Source: an uncultured Prevotella sp. (GTDB lineage: Bacteria; Bacteroidota; Bacteroidia; Bacteroidales; Bacteroidaceae). Taken from it: a stretch of DNA of 14,560 nucleotides. The translations under genes were made by a program, and so were the position numbers. Location of the stretch: the NCBI GenBank assembly GCA_937877595.1, contig CALFIY010000109.1:1-14560 (forward strand). Direction: 5' to 3'. Shown piece after piece: positions 6,508-12,307 of the stretch (the stretch's first letter is position 1; each line of letters starts with the position of its first letter). A model generated the notes under the pieces. That model worked only from the letters and a program-made list of their open reading frames with translations. It did not search any database and was not told where the DNA came from.

Positions 6508-7748
6508 ATTGTACGTTCTTTGTTGTAGGTGTAAATGATGTTTCCGTTCTCGTCTTTGCCCGACGGGTGCATGACACCCTCGAACATCTTGTAGGGCGAC
6601 TGCCCAGCCTGTGGGTTGTTCCAAAGCCAGCGCATGTACTCGGCCATGCTCATTCCCCAGAACTGCGCCCGTTTCTCGCTGCTGTTGGCATTGAAGCCCG
6701 AAGCCCTGCCCCAGTCGTACTGGTGTAGGCTCTCGATGTCGGGCTTGATTTCATCCCACGTCACCTGTCCGTTTTTCTTGCAGAGTTGCAGAGCCTCGCA
6801 GAACTGGCCGTGCGAGTAGTTCCATGTGGAAGGGAGGCCACAGCACGATCCATTGTGGCATAGTTCCTTGAAGTGAGCGTCGGACACATAGAAGCGCATA
6901 CCCACCTCGTCGCAGACCTGCTTCATGTTCTCGATGAAAGGACGCTTGACTTTCCTGTTCAGACGTAGGTAGCCCTGTGCGTAGGAGAATTTACGGTAGA
7001 ACGCCATGAGGTCGAAGCCGCATAGTTCCGAGAGTTTCGGCATATACTCCTTTAGTGTCTGACTGCGCTGCTCTACACAGAAAAACTCCGTAGAGAGAGC
7101 CGTTGCGCCCCTGTCAGCGGCCTCACGTATCAGGTCGAGGTAGGTAGGTGTGGAAACGCCTATGATGAAAGGGCGCAGCCGCAGGGTAGCACCCCCAGCG
7201 TCAGCCTCGGCAATACGTCTGATAGCCTCCAGCCGCTCCATTGGCGACGGCACACCCTTTTCGATGACACGGGCTTTCTCCTCGTCAAGCGTGATAATGC
7301 TGAATTTGAAGTTCCAGTTCTTCTGCCCTCGCACCAGTTCCATGTAACGCTCGTCTTTAGTCCACCACGTCGCCTTAGTGGAGAAACAGAGAGGGTAGTC
7401 TATCTCCTTGAAAAAGCGCAGCAGTTCAAGCGTCTTGCCGTACTTGTGCTCGAAGCCGTCGAACTGGTCAGAGAGGCCTCCCCACTGCATGACACGCCGC
7501 TGCTTGATGTACTCGGCAAACTGCCCAGCGTACTGGTCGGGGTCAGTGAACATTTTCTTGATGCGCTCTACATTGACGGGGTTGACCTCCTTTGCGAGGT
7601 AGTGTTCCTTGGCACCGCCTATGCCGCGCTGGTACTGGCTGAAACAATACATGCAGCCGAAAGCGCAGTTGCTGTAGGTGTCAAAGGTCATAGGCATGGA
7701 GCAGTCGGCTATTTCCGCGCTCCACCTTGGGGATTGATAATATGCCAT
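6504..7748 (-). CDS. Radical SAM enzyme, SplB/Rv2578c-like
   Basis: The 414-residue protein carries CAFGCMYC at 28-35, the Cys-x3-Cys-x2-Cys that binds the 4Fe-4S cluster used to cleave S-adenosylmethionine to a 5'-deoxyadenosyl radical. Further segments match the spore-photoproduct-lyase-like group: WGGLSDQFD (89-97), STKATWW (123-129), SIITLDEEKARVIEKGVPSP (150-169) and LRLRPFIIG (189-197). CHNGSCC at 297-303 could hold an extra metal or cluster. SplB acts on thymine in DNA, so a DNA-base substrate is plausible. It starts 2 bases after the acetyltransferase stop and overlaps TerS by 4 nt. In phages M6 and ViI radical SAM enzymes rearrange amino acids attached to thymidine, which is the role inferred here. 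A tRNA or protein substrate cannot be excluded. Confidence 0.88.
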   Translation of the reverse strand: MAYYQSPRWSAEIADCSMPMTFDTYSNCAFGCMYCFSQYQRGIGGAKEHYLAKEVNPVNVERIKKMFTDPDQYAGQFAEYIKQRRVMQWGGLSDQFDGFEHKYGKTLELLRFFKEIDYPLCFSTKATWWTKDERYMELVRGQKNWNFKFSIITLDEEKARVIEKGVPSPMERLEAIRRIAEADAGGATLRLRPFIIGVSTPTYLDLIREAADRGATALSTEFFCVEQRSQTLKEYMPKLSELCGFDLMAFYRKFSYAQGYLRLNRKVKRPFIENMKQVCDEVGMRFYVSDAHFKELCHNGSCCGLPSTWNYSHGQFCEALQLCKKNGQVTWDEIKPDIESLHQYDWGRASGFNANSSEKRAQFWGMSMAEYMRWLWNNPQAGQSPYKMFEGVMHPSGKDENGNIIYTYNKERTI

Positions 7749-7750
7749 GA

Positions 7751-8158
7751 TTACTTGTCTTGTTTGATTGTTAATTCCATTTCGTAGTCCTCACCTTTCA
7801 CGTCCACGATACGCGCTCCGATATGAAGCCAGAATTTTTGCGCCTCTTCAACGATTGGGGTGCGGAATGTGAGTTTATACAGGCCAGCGGCTTTCATGCG
7901 CGAGAGGAGCCGGAAAAGTACCTCCTTGCCAAGCCCTCGGCCTTGATACCGGGAGCGGACGGCTATCTCAATGAGGCGCACATGGCTCTTGCCACGAGTG
8001 GCGAAGTAGAGAGCCTGGTCGCCGTAGAGTTCCGACCACACCTTGTCACCGCTGGTGTATAGCATCCTGCGGAAATAATTGTACGCTGCCTTGCTCACGG
8101 GAGAGCCGCAGTCGTAGCATATCTGCTTGGCTATCTTATCGTCGTAGGCTCTCCACAT
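7751..8158 (-). CDS. GNAT-family N-acetyltransferase
   Basis: The 135-residue product has the acetyl-CoA pyrophosphate loop QGRGLG at 72-77 in RSRYQGRGLGKEVLFRLL, preceded by a strand IEIAV and followed by AQKFWLHIGARIV, the usual GNAT C-terminal signature. It therefore should transfer an acyl group from acyl-CoA to an amine. A Cys pair at 14 and 17 (CYDC) lies near the N terminus. I chose the ATG at 8158, which overlaps the kinase end by 28 nt; the longer frame to 8254 has an unlikely N-terminal sequence. It sits between the DNA-kinase-like gene and the radical SAM gene. Acetyltransferases are known tailoring enzymes for amino-acid-modified thymidines, so a modified base amine is a reasonable substrate, but this is inference. 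Confidence 0.82.
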   Translation of the reverse strand: MWRAYDDKIAKQICYDCGSPVSKAAYNYFRRMLYTSGDKVWSELYGDQALYFATRGKSHVRLIEIAVRSRYQGRGLGKEVLFRLLSRMKAAGLYKLTFRTPIVEEAQKFWLHIGARIVDVKGEDYEMELTIKQDK

Positions 8159-8739
8159 AGTTGCTCGATGGCTGTTAGTACATTCTGCAGTTCCTCCTCG
8201 ATGCTCATCTTGGCCGTGTCTATCTGTAGCACCTTGACACCGATAGACTGCCATTTCTGCGCTGCCACCATGGCCTGTCGCTGCTTGCGTATGATAGCCG
8301 GCCAGTTGCGCTTGCCAGTACCATACTTCCCGTTGCTCCTACCACAGATACGCTCGTATATGGTCGTAGCGTCCGTATAGAGCGACACGATGAGGTGACG
8401 GTCAGCCTTGAATATGGCATTAGTGAGGTTCAGTCCGAAAGTATTCATGAACGACCCCTCACATATCATCACGTCGGCATGGCGCAAGCCCTCTTCTACG
8501 ACTTCTGCCAACTTGGAGGTACAAGAACTGCCCTTGTCGTTGGTTATCCTGTCAACGCCGCCGTAGCGGTGGACTCCGTAACTACCAGCAAGGCAGATAC
8601 TGCCCTCGACGCAGTAGGTCACGTCGTTGGTTATCCTATCCACGCCGCCGTAACGGTCGATGATAGCCCAAGCAAGGGCAGATTTTCCTACTGCATTCGT
8701 GCCTGTAATGAACACGCAGGTCTTAGGTCGTTGGCTCAT
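8131..8739 (-). CDS. P-loop kinase resembling phage 5-hmdU DNA kinase
   Basis: The 202-residue protein opens with a strand and Walker A loop, FITGTNAVGKSA (GTNAVGKS at 13-20). Later segments resemble the 5-hydroxymethyl-dU DNA kinases of hypermodified phages: LAGSYGVHRYGGVD (50-63, compare the family's G-x-Y...GG-x-D), ICEGSFMNTFG, and an Arg-containing lid region (TIYERICGRSNGKYG). Such kinases phosphorylate 5-hmdU in DNA to activate it for amino-acid attachment. The ATG at 8739 lies one base after the stop of the transferase-like gene (TGA-C-ATG); a longer frame to 8820 would lie inside that gene. The motif RYGGVDRITND appears twice, at 29-39 and 58-68, encoded by near-identical DNA. A nucleotide kinase or a polynucleotide kinase is the alternative. 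Confidence 0.7.
   Translation of the reverse strand: MSQRPKTCVFITGTNAVGKSALAWAIIDRYGGVDRITNDVTYCVEGSICLAGSYGVHRYGGVDRITNDKGSSCTSKLAEVVEEGLRHADVMICEGSFMNTFGLNLTNAIFKADRHLIVSLYTDATTIYERICGRSNGKYGTGKRNWPAIIRKQRQAMVAAQKWQSIGVKVLQIDTAKMSIEEELQNVLTAIEQLCGEPTTIR
8536..8655 (-). repeat. In-frame 33-bp direct repeat inside the kinase gene
   Basis: The segments 8536-8568 and 8623-8655 match at 30 of 33 positions and lie 87 bp apart (29 codons). Each encodes RYGGVDRITND. All three differences are synonymous (CGT/CGC, GTG/GTT, GAT/GAC). Recombination between the copies would remove 29 residues and keep the frame. Confidence 0.9.
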
Positions 8740-8740
8740 G

Positions 8741-9418
8741 TCATTGTGCAAGTTGGTAAATAAGTGTTTCGTACTTGGTTCCCTTGGCCTCCTCCAGCAT
8801 ACGCTCCGTGTAGTAGCCATTCCAGCGAGTACCCTTGTTGAACTTGGCTACAGCGCACAGGCTCGTCTCGATTGCAAAAGCGTTGTCTCTTGCGTCGATT
8901 TTCGCCCGACTGAGGAACTTATCAAGCACGGCCTTTTCGTTGCTTCTCGTTATCGAGACGGCTCCTTTCGTGTAGTTCTCGTTGGATTCCCAGCCGTAGG
9001 CCACGTTATCCTCCCATTGTGGAGTGAACACGTTGCAGTACACTTCGAGGAAGAGGTAGGCCGCATAGCGTCCGAAGAAATACCATTGTTTCACTACGTC
9101 GTAGGCCTCCTGTGTAGTCCTTACGGTCAGCAGACGGTCGTACTTGTCATGGGTGAGTTCCTGCAGGAGTCGGGGGAAAGCCCCGTTGCAGCGTACATAA
9201 CGCCTATCGGTACGGAAGTGCAGCCGCTTGATGTTCCTCTCGCCCTCTATCAGCATATCCAGCGCACTCGGTATGTGGTAGGTCATGGTGTAGAAGTATA
9301 TGAGGCGAAAGGCATCCCAGCCCGAAAGCGCAAAGTGACGGCAGAGCGAGGCTATCATGCGTTCCTCGACTCCTGCGTCACCTTGCTTGTGGTATGCTAT
9401 GTACTCTTCGTAGGTCAT
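8741..9418 (-). CDS. Predicted amino-acid:DNA transferase / thymine pyrophosphorylase-like protein
   Basis: This 225-residue all-helical protein resembles the transferases that attach amino acids or polyamines to activated 5-hmdU in phage DNA (ADDT or alpha-glutamyl/putrescinyl thymine pyrophosphorylase groups, predicted to have a DNA-glycosylase-like fold). The segments that suggest it are QWYFFGRYAAYLFLEVY (111-127), where the Gly-Arg-x-x-Ala helix would correspond to the DNA-binding core, and AIETSLCAVAKFNKGTRWNGYY (182-203). Its start overlaps the ParB-like stop by one base (TAATG) and its stop is one base from the kinase start, so the three are translationally coupled. The assignment is from remembered motif patterns and strongly from context. 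Without a profile search it remains tentative. Confidence 0.55.
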   Translation of the reverse strand: MTYEEYIAYHKQGDAGVEERMIASLCRHFALSGWDAFRLIYFYTMTYHIPSALDMLIEGERNIKRLHFRTDRRYVRCNGAFPRLLQELTHDKYDRLLTVRTTQEAYDVVKQWYFFGRYAAYLFLEVYCNVFTPQWEDNVAYGWESNENYTKGAVSITRSNEKAVLDKFLSRAKIDARDNAFAIETSLCAVAKFNKGTRWNGYYTERMLEEAKGTKYETLIYQLAQ

Positions 9419-10209
9419 TACTCGTCTGCTGGCTGTTCCTCGGCTTTGGTGTCGGGGATAAGTTCATTGATGTTGTAAACGACCTTGTCGATTTTCTCCA
9501 GCCCCAGCAGCCGTGCAATCTCCTCGGTGCGCTCCTTGGGGTACACCAGTATGACGCGCTCCATGGCCGTGGCGTTGTCGCCCTCAATCTTCGGGAGGTC
9601 GTCGGGGTTGATGTCCTGCCCCTGTAGTTCGGGAGGGAGGTTGCTGCCGTCAAAGGGTGCTTCCCCTCCTGCGGCCTCCGCTGCTGCAAGGCCATTCGCG
9701 CCGCCGCCGCTGGAACTGCCCTGTGGGGGTTCGGGTTGCCATACGTCCACGCCCCAGTTCACGAGGTCGTTGCTGTCCCACTCGTTGGCCAGTTTGTCGT
9801 AGTCCCATTCGCCGAATGAGGCGTTGTCTGCAATGATAAACTCCTTCTTTTCCTCCTCGGAGAGGTCGGAGGCCTTTGCCACGCTCACGGTCGGTTTCTC
9901 CAACCACTTCTGCCAGTACTCCAGCAGTTTCTCCTGCTCTGCTTTCGAGAGCCGCTGGAAGTTCTTTGTCTTGGCCAGCACCTCGGCAATGTCCTCAATG
10001 GTCATGTGGCTAATGGTCATGAAAGCCCGTAGCCTCATGTTGCCGCCCAATGCAACAAAACTGCCGTCCGTGATAACGGGACGCAGGGTAATCATCTTCG
10101 GGAAAGCAAGCAGCCGCTCGACGAGCAACTGTAGTTTCCTGTTCGTAATGGTACGCGGATTGGCCGCATTTACTTTCAACTGCGAAAGTAGCACTTTTTC
10201 TGTTTTCAT
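9418..10209 (-). CDS. ParB/sulfiredoxin-like domain protein
   Basis: The 263-residue protein begins with a ParB N-terminal-type domain: VLLSQLKVNAANPR (6-19), PVITDGSFVALGGNMRLRA (44-62) in which GGNMRLR corresponds to the GERR-like box, and a helical region up to FIIADNASFGEWDYDKLANEWD, a segment seen in phage ParB proteins that accompany DNA-modifying enzymes. A Gly/Ala/Pro-rich linker (~residues 165-210) precedes a small C-terminal part containing MERVILVYPKERTEEIARLLG. In chromosomal ParB this fold binds CTP and clamps DNA; in phages its role is less clear and may be DNA binding, nuclease or guidance of modification. It lies 67 bases downstream of metK and is coupled to the transferase gene by TAATG. 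Confidence 0.82.
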   Translation of the reverse strand: MKTEKVLLSQLKVNAANPRTITNRKLQLLVERLLAFPKMITLRPVITDGSFVALGGNMRLRAFMTISHMTIEDIAEVLAKTKNFQRLSKAEQEKLLEYWQKWLEKPTVSVAKASDLSEEEKKEFIIADNASFGEWDYDKLANEWDSNDLVNWGVDVWQPEPPQGSSSGGGANGLAAAEAAGGEAPFDGSNLPPELQGQDINPDDLPKIEGDNATAMERVILVYPKERTEEIARLLGLEKIDKVVYNINELIPDTKAEEQPADE

Positions 10210-10276
10210 TATGTAACTAATTGGTTGTTAATATGTTATATTTTGGTCGCCTTATCTATGAGGTGAGCAGGGTCGG

Positions 10277-11308
10277 CTATTCCCAAGCCTTGTCTGCCTG
10301 GTACTCTCCGAACAGCCCCCAGCGGCACATAGAGGCGAAGATGGGCTTGTCGAGTCCGTAAGCCTTGCGCAGTTCCGCAGGGTCTATATCCCAACTGCCT
10401 TCTACCAGTATGTTGTCTGCCGCGTCTCGGATAGATACATCTACCTGTTTCTTGCCGATGCAGCAGGCAAGGGAAACGAACACGTCGCACTCGTAGGCCA
10501 TGGCGTAGTTCTTTGCCAGTTTACGAGCCGCGAGGTTGAGCGTCAGGTCGGCCTTGGATGCGTCTTTCGTCCAAGGACAGCCGCCGCCTATCTTGCAGTT
10601 GCCTCCGTAGAAGTCCACGGCCAGTTTGCGGCCTGTAGTGCCGCAGTCTGCTATGCTGGAGTGCTGGACGTAGCGGCCTGTGCCATTGACGATGAGTTGG
10701 TAGCCTTGGAGTCCGCGTAGTTTGGACTTGATGAACTTCTTGACTTTCTTCATTGGTGTGTCGGGAAGCAGGGGTATAGCCACGATGACCTTACGGACAC
10801 GGTTGTTGTCGGTCACGATCTGCGTCTTGATGTCGAGTCCACCGAGTCCGCTTTCAAAGAGTGCTTTACACAGGCGTTTAGCCAGCGTGTGGTCGTAGGG
10901 CATTCCGCATGTCTGCTTATCGTAGGAGGCCATGCCGAAGAATATGCCTTGGTCGCCCCAGCCGGAAAGTCCCTGTGCAATATCGGGTGACTGCTGCCGT
11001 ATGAGTACGGACACATCGAGCAGGTCGCCGCAGATAGTGTTTTCGGCTCCCCATTTCGCCATGTACTCTCGCGTATAGCCGATGTCGTTCACGGCCTCGC
11101 GGACGTAGGCAGCAATCTCCTCGTCTGTGAACTGCGCCTTTGAGGACACTTCGCCTCCGAGCGTTACCTTGTAGTTTTTGATTTGTACTTCCACCGCATA
11201 GCGCGTGTCGGGGTCGCGTTCAATGTAACGGTCGAGAAGATACTGGCTGATGTAGTCAGCGATTTTGTCGGGGTGTCCCAGCGAGACAAATTCTGAAAAT
11301 CTAATCAT
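10277..11308 (-). CDS. metK: S-adenosylmethionine synthetase, compact phage form
   Basis: This enzyme makes S-adenosylmethionine from methionine and ATP. The 343-residue protein keeps the catalytic landmarks of MetK in order: GHPDK (11-15), GGE (51-53), QSPDI (106-110), the flexible-loop GDQG (118-121), DCGTTGRK (221-228) and the P-loop-like GGGCPWTKDASKAD (241-254) with both Lys and the Asp. It is about 40 residues shorter than the E. coli enzyme (383 aa), with reduced loops, and its C-terminal GLFGEY recalls the GHFGRE near the end of bacterial MetK. All active-site motifs seem intact. A Bacteroidota promoter lies just upstream. It heads the unit containing the radical SAM gene and could supply its cofactor; no DNA methyltransferase is seen in the window. 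Confidence 0.92.
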   Translation of the reverse strand: MIRFSEFVSLGHPDKIADYISQYLLDRYIERDPDTRYAVEVQIKNYKVTLGGEVSSKAQFTDEEIAAYVREAVNDIGYTREYMAKWGAENTICGDLLDVSVLIRQQSPDIAQGLSGWGDQGIFFGMASYDKQTCGMPYDHTLAKRLCKALFESGLGGLDIKTQIVTDNNRVRKVIVAIPLLPDTPMKKVKKFIKSKLRGLQGYQLIVNGTGRYVQHSSIADCGTTGRKLAVDFYGGNCKIGGGCPWTKDASKADLTLNLAARKLAKNYAMAYECDVFVSLACCIGKKQVDVSIRDAADNILVEGSWDIDPAELRKAYGLDKPIFASMCRWGLFGEYQADKAWE

Positions 11309-11341
11309 GGTTCAATTTTTATTTATTTGCATATTTGCTTG

Positions 11342-11349
11342 CAAAATTA
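11342..11349 (-). promoter_or_regulatory. Bacteroidota-type -7 promoter element ahead of metK
   Basis: Read on the - strand the site is TAATTTTG, an exact TAnnTTTG. It lies in a 62-bp AT-rich gap between the nuclease gene and metK and would start RNA about 25-30 bases before the metK ATG. I do not see a clear -33 TTTG at the usual spacing. It could drive metK, the modification genes and the packaging and head genes as one long late operon. Confidence 0.55.
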
Positions 11350-11370
11350 CACAAAATGCTTATAATATAA

Positions 11371-11799
11371 TCATTTTTCGGGCAAAAAATCGCAATTTGG
11401 GGTGCAAAACGACCCCGAAATAGCATTTTTTAGCAAAAGTATGGTCGAGTTCGTGAGTAGTTTGTCGGGAGTGGTGCGGAATACGCGCCAGCCGAGCAGG
11501 GTAGCCGTGTTGTACTTCTCGATGTCACCGAGGAAGCCCTGCGGCCTTATGTGGCGACCTGCCGTCCATACACCGCCCTCAACCTCAACGGCAATCTTGT
11601 AATGCGGCAGGGCATAGTCGAAACGCCACTTGCGCGGCTGGTAGAAACGATGTTCCTTGACACACTCGACATGGAGGTGTGAGTTACACAGCCTCGTAAA
11701 CATATCGTTCTCTGTCTGCGGTGGCTGGTGGATAGTTATTTTTCTCGAATTTTGGCGAGAGCGCGTTTTCTTCGCTCCGCTGGTAAGTTCCTTGGTCAT
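11371..11799 (-). CDS. Predicted PD-(D/E)XK-like endonuclease
   Basis: The 142-residue protein contains RFDYALPHYKIAVEVEGG (residues 59-76), with Asp61 and Glu72-x-Glu74 arranged like the metal-binding core of PD-(D/E)XK nucleases of the Vsr/DUF559 kind, followed by GFLGDIEKYNTATLLGWRVFR, a helix and strand that close that fold. The first ~30 residues are basic and probably disordered; a second Met at residue 33 is another possible start. It is not a close match to a named restriction or resolvase family. It may act in phage recombination, DNA processing or host DNA degradation. It stands alone between the large inverted repeat and the metK promoter. Confidence 0.7.
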   Translation of the reverse strand: MTKELTSGAKKTRSRQNSRKITIHQPPQTENDMFTRLCNSHLHVECVKEHRFYQPRKWRFDYALPHYKIAVEVEGGVWTAGRHIRPQGFLGDIEKYNTATLLGWRVFRTTPDKLLTNSTILLLKNAISGSFCTPNCDFLPEK

Positions 11800-11833
11800 G
11801 GGTAAAATCGTTGTTTCTCGTTGTTTTCTCGCC

Positions 11834-11890
11834 CTCTACACGGCTTATCGGGGCAGGTGTTAAGCCTTTCCCCGATAAGTTCCCGTAGAG
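11834..11890. repeat. 57-bp nested inverted repeat between nuclease and SSB-like genes
   Basis: A perfect 10-bp inverted pair, CTTATCGGGG (11844-11853) and CCCCGATAAG (11870-11879), encloses a 16-nt loop. Outside it a second 6-bp pair, CTCTAC (11834-11839) and GTAGAG (11885-11890), extends the structure after a short internal loop. It fills most of a 107-bp intergenic gap. No T tract follows on either strand, so a standard intrinsic terminator is unlikely. It could be a stable RNA hairpin in the operon transcript, a protein-binding site or a recombination site. Confidence 0.75.
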
Positions 11891-11906
11891 AGAATGTCGT
11901 TTCGCG

Positions 11907-12284
11907 TCAGAACGGCAGGTCATCGCCGCTGGTGTCTAACTGCTCAAAAGGCACTTCGCCTCCGACCTGCATAGACGGCTGCGGTTTGGGCTGGATAGGC
12001 CGCATGCCTCCGAGAATGGGGAGGGCACGTTTCTCCTCCTCTGTGAGGGAGTCGCGTTTCTCCTTGGGGAGGTCGCCCTTGATGCAGTGGGTGTCGTTGT
12101 ACTGCGGGTTTCCCATTTCAATACCCGTCATGTTGAGATAGCAGCCTTTCTCTCCGAGGAAGATGCTGTCGCAGTCGTCAACGGGGATAATAAGGCAGCG
12201 TTTGGTTGCGGTTGTGCCTTTGAGGTTCCGCATGAATGCCCCCTTGATTTTGAGGAGGTCAATCCTGATACCGAAGTTTGGCAT
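11907..12284 (-). CDS. Possible single-stranded DNA-binding protein (SSB-like acidic tip)
   Basis: The 125-residue protein begins with a likely beta-rich region (FGIRIDLLKIKGAF, TKRCLIIPVDD, GCYLNMTGIEM), continues with a charged helix (KEKRDSLTEEEKRA) and a Pro/Gln-rich linker, and ends in SGDDLPF. An acidic stretch followed by a final Pro-Phe is the docking tip through which bacterial SSB proteins recruit replication partners, so an OB-fold SSB analogue is possible. The body does not obviously match bacterial SSB. It lies 23 bases after the 278-aa gene. Reading it as a replication or recombination accessory protein is an inference from the tip. Confidence 0.6.
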   Translation of the reverse strand: MPNFGIRIDLLKIKGAFMRNLKGTTATKRCLIIPVDDCDSIFLGEKGCYLNMTGIEMGNPQYNDTHCIKGDLPKEKRDSLTEEEKRALPILGGMRPIQPKPQPSMQVGGEVPFEQLDTSGDDLPF

Positions 12285-12307
12285 AGTTGTAAAAATGGTT
12301 TGAATTG

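Noticed and set aside
8740..8820. N-terminal extension of the kinase
   Set aside because: The extra residues lie inside the transferase-like gene, look random, and the internal ATG directly after that gene's stop precedes the Walker A strand at normal distance.
8660..9478. 272-residue open frame on the + strand
   Set aside because: It is antisense to the transferase-like gene and parts of its neighbours, which are tightly coupled and better supported.
11844..11879. Intrinsic terminator
   Set aside because: The stem is strong but no run of T follows on either strand.
11684..11923. 79-residue - strand frame across the inverted repeat
   Set aside because: It overlaps the nuclease gene in another frame and encodes basic, low-quality sequence; the gap is better explained by the inverted repeat.
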